From the NCBI GenBank assembly GCA_014378155.1, contig JACMOF010000569.1:1-15260 (forward strand): a stretch of 15,260 nucleotides of DNA, given 5' to 3'. Source of the DNA: Caulobacter sp. (GTDB taxonomy: Bacteria; Pseudomonadota; Alphaproteobacteria; Caulobacterales; Caulobacteraceae). The translations under genes were made by a program, and so were the position numbers. How positions within the stretch are numbered: position 1 is the stretch's first letter; every line of letters begins with the position of its first letter. Positions 1 through 8,400 of this stretch are shown here, piece after piece. The notes under the pieces were generated by a model. It was not told where the DNA came from. It ran no database searches and saw nothing but the letters and a program-made list of their open reading frames with translations.

Positions 1-1211
1 ACGCCGTAGCCGCCCCGTCGGGTCTTGCCCCGCTCCGGAAGCCGCCGGATGTTGCCCCAGTTGTCATCGGAGAACAGCAGGGTCACGTCGTCTGGCGCGC
101 GCATGCCGGCGTCGTAATAGTCCTGCACCTCCTTGTAGAGGGCCCAGACCTGCGGCGTCTGCGACGGGTCCTTGCGGGTCACCTCGCCGATGATCTTGCG
201 CTGGTCGGCGACGATGGTCTCCAACAGCTTGGTGGCCGTGCCCGCGCTCATCGGCTCGTCGCCGTCGCCGCGCATGCCGACCGTGATCAGGCTCTCGTTG
301 GCGCCCAGTCGCGTGACGCCCGCGCGCCAGAAGTCCTGTAGGCTCTTGGGGTTCTTGGCATAGTCCCAAGGCCCCTGGCCGTAGCGCTCCCACTCGACGT
401 GGGCGCGGCCCATGGGCTCGTGGTGCGACGTGCCCAGCACGACGCCGTATTCGTCGGCCAGCGGCGCGCTCAGCGGGTCGTCGTCATAGATCGCCTTGCC
501 CCACATGGCGGGCCACAGGAAGTTGCCCTTCATCCGCAGGGTCAGCTCATAGACCTTGGCGTAGAAGTCATGGTTGACCCCGCCGAAAGTCGCCTTGGCC
601 CAGCCCATCAGCGCGGGGTCCTCATCGTTGAGGAAGAGGCCGCGGTACTTTACACCCGGCTTCTGTACGCGGCGATCGGACGCGACGGCGACCTCCGCCT
701 TGACGGGGACCGGCACGTCGGCCCACCAGGCCCAGGGCGACACGCCCGCCCTCTCGATCAGGTCATAGGCCCCAAAGATCGTGCCGCGCTTGTCGGCGCC
801 GGCGATGACCAGGGCGCGAGCGATACCAGGGCGCGGGTTCTCGACCACCTGCTGGACGAAAGCCTCCCACTGGCCGGTGACGCCGGTTACGTCGAGCTTG
901 CCCGAAGCAATCAGGGCGTCGATGGCCGGGCTCCTGCCAATGGTGCCAATGATCACCAGCGGCGCGTCCTTGGCGGGCTGGGCGTCGGCTGACAGCTTGC
1001 CGAGGTCGGAGCGGACGTCGTTCACCGCGCGCAGCACGCCGGGCCAGTCGGTGACGTCGGTCTCGATCCGGGCCGAGCGGCGGGCGGCGACCAGGGGGAA
1101 GGTGGCGGGGCTTGCGGCGGCAGGCGCGGCGGCGTGGACGGGCGTGGCGAGCGCCACGCCGGTCGCCAGGGCGGCGGCCAGGGTCAGAGCGGTGATGGCG
1201 GTGCGGATCAT
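1..1211 (-). CDS. GH115 xylan alpha-1,2-glucuronidase, N-terminal part (runs off left edge)
   Basis: Predicted exported glycoside hydrolase of family 115, which removes (4-O-methyl)glucuronic acid from glucuronoxylan. The window holds 403 codons plus 2 nt; family members are usually 800-1000 residues, so the C-terminal half lies outside. Residues 1-27 form a Sec-type signal peptide ending in a TPVHA-like cleavage site. Family-typical blocks follow: YRGLFLNDEDPAL near 189-201, KGNFLWPAMWGKAIYDDDP near 228-246, VLGTSHHEPMGRAHVEWERY near 258-277, LITVGMRGDGDEPMS near 308-322, and SDDNWGNIRRLPER near 381-394. The ATG at 1211 has a GGGAGG Shine-Dalgarno 5-6 nt upstream and is followed at once by the signal peptide. 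It lies 88 bp downstream of the GH3 gene on the same strand, with a palindrome between them. The family call rests on remembered motifs and is strong; exact substrate is inferred. Confidence 0.9.
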   Translation of the reverse strand, partial: MIRTAITALTLAAALATGVALATPVHAAAPAAASPATFPLVAARRSARIETDVTDWPGVLRAVNDVRSDLGKLSADAQPAKDAPLVIIGTIGRSPAIDALIASGKLDVTGVTGQWEAFVQQVVENPRPGIARALVIAGADKRGTIFGAYDLIERAGVSPWAWWADVPVPVKAEVAVASDRRVQKPGVKYRGLFLNDEDPALMGWAKATFGGVNHDFYAKVYELTLRMKGNFLWPAMWGKAIYDDDPLSAPLADEYGVVLGTSHHEPMGRAHVEWERYGQGPWDYAKNPKSLQDFWRAGVTRLGANESLITVGMRGDGDEPMSAGTATKLLETIVADQRKIIGEVTRKDPSQTPQVWALYKEVQDYYDAGMRAPDDVTLLFSDDNWGNIRRLPERGKTRRGGYG

Positions 1212-1251
1212 GCCGACCTCCCTTTTTATGCCGGCAGAGCTGCGCGCGGGA

Positions 1252-1279
1252 TGGGGACAGGCCCATGTGCCTGTCCCCA
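1252..1279. repeat. Perfect 11-bp inverted repeat between GH3 and GH115 genes
   Basis: TGGGGACAGGC (1252-1262) and its exact complement GCCTGTCCCCA (1269-1279) are separated by a 6-nt loop. It is the only strong palindrome in the 88-bp gap. Read leftwards, the direction of transcription here, no T-run follows, so it is not a classical intrinsic terminator. It could be a REP-like intergenic palindrome or an mRNA hairpin that protects the 3' end of the GH3 message. A GANTC (CcrM-type) site lies beside it at 1293-1297. Confidence 0.7.
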
Positions 1280-1299
1280 ATCGTATGGAGCGGACTCGT

Positions 1300-3711
1300 T
1301 TAAGCCGTGACCGTCAGCGTCGCCGGCTTCAACTGGACCGAGTTCGGGCCCGACAGCAGCGTGAACTTCCCCGGCTCGACCACCCGCTTCATCTCCAGGT
1401 TCCACAGCGACAGGTCCATCGGCGAGACCTCGAAGGTCACCGTCGTCTTGGCGCCGGGGGCCAGAGTCACCCGCTTGAAGTGCTTGAGCTCCAGCACCGG
1501 GCGGGTCACAGAAGCGGCCTCGTCGTGGATGTAGAGCTGCACGACTTCATCACCAGCGACCTTGCCGGTATTGGTGACATCGACCTCGACCTTGACGCTC
1601 TGGCCGGGACCGATCGCGGCCTGGGCCGGGCGCGGGGCCGAAATGTCGAAGGTGGTGTACGAGAGCCCGAAGCCGAACGGATACAGCGGCGTCGTCTCGT
1701 CGAACAGATAGCCGCGCCGGGCCGTGGGCTTGCGGTTGTAGAAGATCGGCAGTTGGCCCACGTCGCGGGCGATGCTGACCGGTAGCTTGCCGCCTGGATT
1801 GGCGCGGCCAAACAGAATGTCGGCGGCGGCGTTGCCGGTCTCCTGGCCCAGGTACCAACCCTCGACCAGGGCGTCGGCGCGCTGGGCCAGCAGGTTGACC
1901 GACAGCGGACGGCCGTTCAGCAGGAACACCACGGTCGGCTTGCCCAAATCGAAGATCGCCTTGGCCAGGTCGTTCTGCTGGCCGACCAGGTCGAGGCTGT
2001 CGCGGTCGCCCAGGTGGTTGTCGGCCCAGGCTTCGCGGCTGGTCTGCTCGTTGTCGCCCAGCACCATGACGATGACGTCGGCCCTTTTCGCCACCTCGAC
2101 CGCCTCGGCGATGAGTCGCGCGTTGATGGCCGGGTCGGCCAGCTTCACCTCGTCCTGAGCCCAGATGCGGGCCTCGGTCAGGCGCACGGCCTCGGCATAG
2201 TCGAGCGTAAAGCCGCTCTTCTTGGCCTCGGCCTGCAGGCCTTCATAGATCGACACCACATGGCGCGGGGTGTCGCTGTAGCCGCCGATCGGGGTGTCCT
2301 TGGCGTGCGTGCCCAGCAGGGCCAGGCGCTTGAACTTGGTCGGGTCGAGCGGCAGCAGACCCTTGTCGTTCTTCAACAGCACGACGGCCTTGCGGGCGGT
2401 CTCACGGGCCAGGGCGATGGCGTCGGGCGTCGCGGTCTTGGCGTCGGCGGTCTTCTCGTCTGCATAGGGGTTCTCGAAGAGGCCGCCCTCGAACTTGATC
2501 GCGAGCACCCGCGCCACCGCCTCATCGACCGATGACTGCGGCACGCGGCCCGACTTCACCAACTCGGGCAGCAGGACATAGGCCTCGCCATCGGGGAGCT
2601 CGACATCGACGGTGGCGTTCATCGCCATCACGGCGGTGTCGGCCAGGCTGTCGGTCAGCTTGTGACGGGCGATCAGCTCCTTGATGGCGAAATAGTCGCT
2701 CATCGTCACGCCCTTGAAGCCCCACTCCTGGCGCAGAACATCATGCAGCAGCCAGCGATTGACATGCGAGGGAACCCCGTCGATCTCGTTGTACGACGGC
2801 ATGACCGAACGGACCGGCAGCTCCTTCACCGCCCGTTCGAACGGCGGGAAGAAGTTCTCGCGCAGGGTGCGCTCGGCGATCTGGGCGGGGCCGACATTGG
2901 TGCCATTCTCGGGCTGGCCGTGGCCGGTCATGTGCTTGAGGGTGACGAACACCTTGTCCGGCGCCAGCGGCAGGGTCCGGCCCTGGAATCCGCGGATCGC
3001 CGCCAGGCCGATCTCGGCGCACAGGTGCGGATCCTCGCCATAGGTCTCCTCGATGCGGCCCCAACGCGGGTCGCGCGCCACGTCGACCACCGGAGCCAGG
3101 GCGATGTTGGAGCCCCGGGCGCGCATCTCGCGAGCAGCCACGGCGAAGCACTTCTCGACGGTTTCGGGGTCAAAGGTCGAGGCCAGGGCGATGGCTTGCG
3201 GGAAGCTCGTGGCGTCGCGGGCTACATAGCCGTGCAGGGCCTCGTCGTGCATCAGCATCGGGATGCCCAGGCGCGTCTGCTCCATCGACCACTTCTGGGC
3301 GGCGTTGGTGTAGTGCGCGGTTTCCTTGGCGTTGCGGCCGACCGAGCCGTCATCAGCGCCGGCGGCGGCGTCGACCACCGTGGCGGGCTTCAGTCCCTTG
3401 CGGTCGGTAGGGCGCGAGATTTGCCCCAGGCCGTTGGGGAAGTTCTTGCTGGCCTCTGCGGGCGAGAAATCGCCTTCGGGCGTCTGGATCCTGGCCTTGG
3501 TGAGCCAGATGCCGATCAGCTGGGCCGCCTTCTCTTCCAGCGTCATCCTCGACAGCAGGTCGCGAACGCGCAGTTCGATCGGCTGGGCGGCATCCTTGTA
3601 GAGCGGCTTGCCACCCTTGGCGGGGACGGCCGCGCGCACGGCGGGCGCCGAGGCGGCGGCCAGGGCGGCAAGGCTGACCCCAAGGGTGCGGCGCGTGAAG
3701 GTCTGGCTCAT
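1300..3711 (-). CDS. Exported GH3 beta-xylosidase/beta-glucosidase
   Basis: Predicted retaining exo-glycosidase that cleaves terminal beta-xylosyl or beta-glucosyl units from oligosaccharides; 803 residues, full length for the family. Residues 1-27 look like a Tat signal (FTRRTLG, then a hydrophobic Ala-rich stretch ending AVRA). The N-terminal GH3 barrel shows DPRWGRIEETYGEDP near 214-228 and KHMTGHG near 259-265, where many GH3 enzymes have KHF. The nucleophile is probably Asp339 in VTMSDY. The C-terminal alpha/beta sandwich carries GDNEQTSREAW near 552-562; Glu560 is a plausible acid/base. A fibronectin-III-like domain covers about 705-775. The ATG at 3711 is preferred over an in-frame start at 3756 because it begins exactly at the signal peptide; its ribosome site (GGGGA about 10 nt upstream) is weak. 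It sits between esterase and glucuronidase genes on the same strand, which favours a xylosidase role. Confidence 0.93.
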   Translation of the reverse strand: MSQTFTRRTLGVSLAALAAASAPAVRAAVPAKGGKPLYKDAAQPIELRVRDLLSRMTLEEKAAQLIGIWLTKARIQTPEGDFSPAEASKNFPNGLGQISRPTDRKGLKPATVVDAAAGADDGSVGRNAKETAHYTNAAQKWSMEQTRLGIPMLMHDEALHGYVARDATSFPQAIALASTFDPETVEKCFAVAAREMRARGSNIALAPVVDVARDPRWGRIEETYGEDPHLCAEIGLAAIRGFQGRTLPLAPDKVFVTLKHMTGHGQPENGTNVGPAQIAERTLRENFFPPFERAVKELPVRSVMPSYNEIDGVPSHVNRWLLHDVLRQEWGFKGVTMSDYFAIKELIARHKLTDSLADTAVMAMNATVDVELPDGEAYVLLPELVKSGRVPQSSVDEAVARVLAIKFEGGLFENPYADEKTADAKTATPDAIALARETARKAVVLLKNDKGLLPLDPTKFKRLALLGTHAKDTPIGGYSDTPRHVVSIYEGLQAEAKKSGFTLDYAEAVRLTEARIWAQDEVKLADPAINARLIAEAVEVAKRADVIVMVLGDNEQTSREAWADNHLGDRDSLDLVGQQNDLAKAIFDLGKPTVVFLLNGRPLSVNLLAQRADALVEGWYLGQETGNAAADILFGRANPGGKLPVSIARDVGQLPIFYNRKPTARRGYLFDETTPLYPFGFGLSYTTFDISAPRPAQAAIGPGQSVKVEVDVTNTGKVAGDEVVQLYIHDEAASVTRPVLELKHFKRVTLAPGAKTTVTFEVSPMDLSLWNLEMKRVVEPGKFTLLSGPNSVQLKPATLTVTA

Positions 3712-3783
3712 GGTCTTGGTTTCCCCGCTTTGATCGGACCGTGATCGGTCTCTCATCCGGCGCGAACGCCTTGGCTGGTTGGC

Positions 3784-3812
3784 AGTATGGAAGGGCGGAC
3801 ACGCCCGCTCAA
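3784..3812 (-). promoter_or_regulatory. Possible promoter for the GH3 (and GH115) genes
   Basis: In the 177-bp gap upstream of GH3, the minus strand has TTGAGC (3812-3807) and CATACT (3789-3784) with a 17-bp spacer, each matching 4 of 6 consensus bases. The spacer contains a GGGCG/CGCCC palindrome with a 4-nt loop (3793-3806). This would give an untranslated leader of roughly 65 nt. GC-rich DNA gives such matches by chance, so the call is tentative. Confidence 0.35.
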
Positions 3813-3888
3813 GTCATCGGATGTTACCGGTCTCATAAATTGACGGATGATGCCAGACCCATTGGTCAGACATCTTCGTTTGCAGAGA

Positions 3889-5136
3889 TCAGTGGTCGAA
3901 CAACGACAGCGGAATTGCGTCCGCCATGGCCTTGTAGCCGGCCATCGAGGGGTGCAAGCCATCGTTGTCATAGGCCGCGTTGAGGCGCTCCGGCTTAACC
4001 GGGTCACGCATCAGCAGGTCGAAGTCGATGACGGCGTCGAAATGGCCAGGCGCGCGGATCCAGGCGTTGATCGCCTGGCGGTCGGCCTCGTTGACCGCCG
4101 TGGGATGGTAGTAGGCCGAACCGGCATAGGGCAGGATGGTCGCCCCGATAGCCTTGATCCCGCGCGCGCCGGCCCGCTCGATCATCTGGCCATAGGCGCC
4201 GGTCATGTCGCGCACCAAGGCGGCGTGGGCCTCCGGGGTCGCCGGCGCGTCGCGGGTCAGCACGCCCAGGTCGTTCACCCCTTCCAGCACGATCAGATAG
4301 GCGACCCCCGTCTGCGAGAGCACGTCGCGTTCGAAGCGGGCCAGGGCGTTGGGCCCCGAACCGTCCCGCAACACGCGGTTGCCTCCGATCCCCTGGTTGA
4401 GAACGCTCAGATGGCGGGTCTTGGCTGATGCCTGCAGTCGGGCGGCGAGATGATCGGGCCAGCGCAGGTTGCTGTTGGGCGCCACGCCGTAGCCGTCGGT
4501 GATCGAGTCGCCCAGGACCACGACCGCGCCGCGCGTCTGACCGACCACATCGACGCCCGACAGCGCGAACCAGTGATCGACGGTCTTGGCTCCCGGCAGG
4601 TCGGCGTCCGCCACATGCTGACCGGCCAGCACATAGGACGTCGCTCGCGATCCGGGATGGCTGGTCTGCCGCTCCGGCGAGGCTGGCAGGTAGACGGTGA
4701 TCGCCAAGTCCGACAGGGGTGCGACCGACAGGTCGATCGGGTCGGAAAGATACTCCGCGCCCGCCGGCACCACGACTTCGGTCTGACCAGAGAAGGTCGC
4801 GGCATGGTCGGTCGCGACATCGATTCGCGGGCTGCTCACCGAGAGGGGCTTGGCGACATGCACAGAGGCGAACCGAAGAGGCGCCGTGCCGTGGACGTTG
4901 GACAACCTGACGCGAACCTGCCGCCCTCCCCCCGTCAAACGAACGATTTGCCGGAGGGTCGCGTCGGCGAGGTCTTGCGGCGCCAGCGCGTTCTGTGGCT
5001 CCGGAACCTGCTGCGAGGCCGCCCACGACCCCACCCAGTGAGTTTTCGTACTGGGCGGTTGGGCGCCGGCCGCGAACGGACTGACGATGAGCAAGGCAGC
5101 CGCGAGCGCGCCAAGTGTCCGACGAGTCTGGATCAT
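3889..5136 (-). CDS. Exported GDSL/SGNH hydrolase, XynE-like (probable acetyl-xylan esterase)
   Basis: Predicted serine esterase of 415 residues that probably removes O-acetyl groups from xylan or its fragments. All four SGNH blocks are visible: LGDSITDGYG with Ser211 (208-217), GIGGNRVL with the oxyanion Gly (249-256), EGVNDLGVL with Asn288 (285-293), and DNDGLHPSMAGY with Asp392 and His395 (390-401). The long beta-rich N-terminal part (about 30-200) before the catalytic block is typical of the XynE-like subgroup. Residues 1-25 are a signal peptide starting TRRTLGALAAA, compatible with Tat or Sec export. The ATG at 5136 follows a GGGAGAG ribosome site by 4 nt and starts at the signal peptide; longer in-frame starts have no such support. 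It is the first leftward gene from the divergent control region, 177 bp ahead of GH3. The fold is secure; acetyl-xylan specificity is inferred from subgroup and neighbours. Confidence 0.88.
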   Translation of the reverse strand: MIQTRRTLGALAAALLIVSPFAAGAQPPSTKTHWVGSWAASQQVPEPQNALAPQDLADATLRQIVRLTGGGRQVRVRLSNVHGTAPLRFASVHVAKPLSVSSPRIDVATDHAATFSGQTEVVVPAGAEYLSDPIDLSVAPLSDLAITVYLPASPERQTSHPGSRATSYVLAGQHVADADLPGAKTVDHWFALSGVDVVGQTRGAVVVLGDSITDGYGVAPNSNLRWPDHLAARLQASAKTRHLSVLNQGIGGNRVLRDGSGPNALARFERDVLSQTGVAYLIVLEGVNDLGVLTRDAPATPEAHAALVRDMTGAYGQMIERAGARGIKAIGATILPYAGSAYYHPTAVNEADRQAINAWIRAPGHFDAVIDFDLLMRDPVKPERLNAAYDNDGLHPSMAGYKAMADAIPLSLFDH

Positions 5137-5140
5137 GCTT

Positions 5141-5147
5141 CTCTCCC
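5141..5147 (-). promoter_or_regulatory. Ribosome binding site fixing the esterase start
   Basis: The minus strand reads GGGAGAG here, ending 4 nt before the ATG at 5136. Another in-frame ATG at 5157 lies upstream of this site and cannot use it, so the site selects the start that begins with the signal peptide. Confidence 0.7.
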
Positions 5148-5315
5148 GCACCGTCATTTTTTCGACGGTAGCGGTACCAGTACTAGGCGACCGCGACGCA
5201 GGTTGGAAGTTGGAATGCGTGCAACGTCGACGGAGCCAGGCGTTCATCGACCGGACGCATTTCGTCGCCACGGCCGATTCCGACCGCACGACAGTGATAA
5301 CCAATCCCTCCACTT

Positions 5316-5326
5316 TGGCCTTACCA
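5316..5326. promoter_or_regulatory. Candidate GntR/FadR-type operator, distal site
   Basis: TGGCCTTACCA, flanked as TTGG-N5-CCAA, matches the FadR-subfamily pattern TGGT-N3-ACCA in 7 of 8 positions. It is close to the LldR-type site TTGG-N5-CCAA. Its centre (5321) is 34 bp from that of the second site. Operator identity is inferred from the pattern only. Confidence 0.45.
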
Positions 5327-5349
5327 AGTTTCCGGCGAATTGTGAAAAG

Positions 5350-5360
5350 TGGTAATACCA
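5350..5360. promoter_or_regulatory. Candidate GntR/FadR-type operator, promoter-proximal site
   Basis: TGGTAATACCA is a perfect odd palindrome (TGGTA, centre A, TACCA) and a full match to the FadR-subfamily pattern TGGT-N3-ACCA. It ends 5 bp before the -35 box of the receptor promoter, so a bound regulator would contact or block RNA polymerase. Hexuronate regulators such as UxuR/ExuR belong to this subfamily, which fits a locus that would release glucuronate. Which regulator binds is not shown. Confidence 0.55.
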
Positions 5361-5365
5361 TTTCG

Positions 5366-5394
5366 TTGACATACGCGGCGACTGGTCGGATAAG
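5366..5394 (+). promoter_or_regulatory. Probable sigma-70-type promoter of the TonB receptor gene
   Basis: A perfect TTGACA at 5366-5371 is followed after 17 bp by GATAAG at 5389-5394, which keeps the ATAA core of the -10 consensus. Transcription would begin near 5401, giving a leader of about 40 nt that ends in a strong ribosome site. No start site has been mapped. Confidence 0.6.
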
Positions 5395-5427
5395 TTCGTC
5401 AACGGCGCCAAACACAGACGCGCCTCT

Positions 5428-5434
5428 GGGGAGG
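5428..5434 (+). promoter_or_regulatory. Ribosome binding site fixing the TonB receptor start
   Basis: GGGGAGG, 6 nt before the ATG at 5441. This strong site, with the signal peptide directly after the ATG, rules out the much longer upstream reading of the same frame. Confidence 0.85.
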
Positions 5435-5440
5435 CTAAAG

Positions 5441-8400
5441 ATGACATCCAATTTCAATATGCTCGTCCTTCGCGCGACGCTGCTGGCCTCATGCGCCGCC
5501 GTCGCCCTGGGTTCGACCGCCCAGGCGCAACAGACGCCCGCCGCGACGCCCGAGGCCGCCGCTCCGGTCGACACCGTTGACGCCCTCGTGGTAACCGGTT
5601 TCCGCGCGGCCTACGCCAACGCCATCGCCACCAAGCGCGACACGCTGCAAATCTCGGACGGCATCTCGTCGGACGGACTGGGGCGCTTCCCCGACCTCAA
5701 TGTCGGCGAAGCCATCCAGCGCATCCCGGGCATCCAGATCAACCGCGAGGCCGACAGCCGCAACGCCACGATCAGCCTGCGCGGCCTGCCCGGAACCTTC
5801 GCGCGCACCACCCTGAACGGCGGCGCCTTCGCCGACCCGGTCCTGAACGGCTCAACCCCGCTGGGCGCCTTCAACTCCGACATCTTCACCGCCATCAATG
5901 TCATCAAGTCGCCCATGGCATCGGACCTGGCCGGCGGCCTGTCGGGCAATATCGACCTGCGCATCGCCCCTGCCCTGGGCCGCAAGGACGGCGGCTTCGC
6001 CAAGCTTTCCTACGAGTACAACGACCTGGGCAACCTGGGCAGCCCGCTGGCTTCGCTGGGCTACAACAAGCACCTGACCGACGACTTCGCGGTATTCGGC
6101 GTGGTCGCCTGGAAGGACGAAAAGTTCCGCCGCGACTCGATCACCGTCAATTCGTGGGGTAACCGGCTGGGCTCGATCCAGTTGGGTGGCCAACAGGCCG
6201 TGGTCAACAACACCGGCGCCTATGTCGCCGGCCAGAACGCCGCCTATGACGCTCTCCAGGCGTCGCTGCCCGCCAGCTACACCTCGCAGTTCCCGAACGG
6301 CCTGGCCCCCGTCTACTATCCCAGCCAGACCCGCCAGCTCGTCAAGTTCAACCGCGGCACGACCCTGTCGGCCGCCACGGGCTTCGAGTGGCGCATCAAT
6401 GAAGATTGGAAGTTCGGCGCCAACGGCTTCATCACCCGGCGCAAGCTGAGCCAGGCCACCAATAACCTGCTCTATATCGACGCCGGCGCGGGCCAGGGCA
6501 CCAATACCGGCCTGACGGCGACCTCGGCGGTCGCCAGGATCAGCAATCTCGGCGCCCCCTACATCGTGCAGACGCCGAACGGTCCACGCGCCTATGTCAA
6601 CTCGTTCTCGGCCGCCAACATCAACACCTTCGACTCCATCCGCTCGGAGCCGGCCCTGAACCAGACCTGGGCCATCAACCCGACCGTCGAGTTCAAGAAC
6701 GACGAATGGCGCGCCACCGCCAATTTGACGGTCTCGCGCGCCAAGGCCCAAGCCAAGCAGATCGAGTTCGACATCGTCCAGAACCCCTACCGCAACCTCG
6801 GCGCGGGCGGGCTGAACGGCATCACCACGTCGGTCGCCCTGGGTGGCGCCGACCTGGCCAACTACATGGCCACCCTGGCCACCCCGCACGCCACACACCT
6901 GGCGACGACACCCTACAACATTCCGGCGCTCGCCAGCGCCGCCACCCAGGCCGGCGCCCAGATGCCCGGCGCGGCGGCGAACACGCCCGCCGACCGCTTC
7001 GGCATCACCGGCACAAACGGCCGGGCCAAGAACGACCTGGATTCGGCCCAACTCGACCTGGAGCGCACTTTCGAGGATGGCCGCTTCCTGACCGGCTTAC
7101 AGTTTGGCGGCCGCGCCGAGAGCCTGAAGTTCACCTCGTCGGGTTCGCGCAACACTTCGCTGGGCGCCCAGACCCAGAACATCACGCCGGCCATGGCCTC
7201 GCAGCTGAGCTACGCCAACGATTTCTTCGGCGGCCAGGCTTCGGGGGCGACGTCCAACTGGATGGGCGTGGACGTCAAGCAGATGCTGTCGATCCTGACC
7301 CCGGTGAACACCGCGCCCCGCAACACCACCACCAATCCCACCGGCTTGCCCGGCCAGTTCGCCTTCGGCGCGCCTGGCGTGTTCCTGACGCCCTATGGCT
7401 TCGTGAACAACTACTGGGACGGCAACTACTGGAACAACAACTTCACCAATGAGAACGACGTCTACTCGGCCTATGCAACAGCCAAGTTCAAGACCGAAAT
7501 GTTCAGCATTCCGGTGCACGGCGCCCTGGGCGTTCGCTATGAATATACCGACAACAAGATTGTCGCGCTGAACTGCACCAACTGCGCCGCCGCCCAGTCG
7601 GTCGCGCCCGGTCCGATCAACCACGGACAGACCACCAAGACGACGACACGCAACTATGACTATTGGCTGCCGTCGCTGATCCTGGCGGCGGACCTGCGCG
7701 ACGACCTGATCCTGCGTTTCGCGGCCTATTCGACCTATGTGCGCCCGCAGCCACGCGACATCGTGCCGACCACCTATGTCCAGAGCCCGGTCGACCTGAC
7801 TCCGCCGGTCGATCCGGTCTACACGGTGACCATCGGCGCGACGAGCCTGAAGCCCTACACTTCCGACTCTGTGGACCTGTCCCTGGAGTGGTACAACCGG
7901 CCAGGCGGCCTGATCTCGCTGGCGACCTACCGCAAGAAGATTGACGGCTATATCGGCCCGATCACCGATCCGGCGCTGCTTTGCCCCGCCTCGGGCCAGA
8001 TCCCAGGCCTGGACGTCAATCTGGGTACGCTGACGATCGACAACTCGGGCGGCACGCCAGTCTGCAGGAGCTCTAACACCTTCACGGGCGCAGGCGGGAC
8101 GGTCAGGCAAGCCCAGGTCAATATAAGCGGCCAGACCAACCAGAACGCGATGACGGTCACCGGCGTCGAGTTCAATATCCAGCAGAACTTCGATTTCCTG
8201 CCCGGCTTCTGGAAGGATTTCGGCGGCGCGTTCAACTACTCCTACACGTCGATCGACGGGAAGGACCAGGCGGGCAAGGCGATCACCCTGCCCAGCGTTT
8301 CGAAGAACAATCTCAATCTCATCGGCTATTACGAAGGGCCAAAGTTCGGCGCCCGCCTGGTCTATAACTGGCGCGACAAATACGATCTGGCCGCCGGCAA

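Larger units (their letters stand above)
5137..5440. promoter_or_regulatory. Divergent control region between esterase and TonB receptor genes
   Basis: This 304-bp gap separates two genes transcribed away from each other. It holds a good rightward promoter (5366-5394), two TGG-N5-CCA palindromes (5316-5326 and 5350-5360), one CcrM-type GATTC site (5276-5280), and ribosome sites at each end. A GGTACC/AGTACT-containing patch lies at about 5170-5182. No convincing leftward -35/-10 pair was found. Although long frames read through it on both strands, neither has a supported start there. Confidence 0.75.

Noticed and set aside
763..1266. A 167-residue minus-strand frame over the start of GH115
   Set aside because: Arg/His/Gly-rich out-of-frame reading. 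The GH115 frame starting at 1211 has a signal peptide, family motifs and a ribosome site.
2662..3744. A 360-residue plus-strand frame opposite the GH3 gene
   Set aside because: Antisense shadow of conserved GH3 motifs; no recognisable protein features.
5087..5440. N-terminal extension of the TonB receptor frame upstream of 5441
   Set aside because: It would place 118 residues before a perfect signal peptide, overlap the esterase gene and cross the likely promoter; GGGGAGG sits before 5441.
5852..8110. Long minus-strand frames (399 and 337 residues) opposite the TonB receptor
   Set aside because: Low-complexity GC-driven translations with no domain, signal or ribosome site; the receptor on the other strand is unmistakable.
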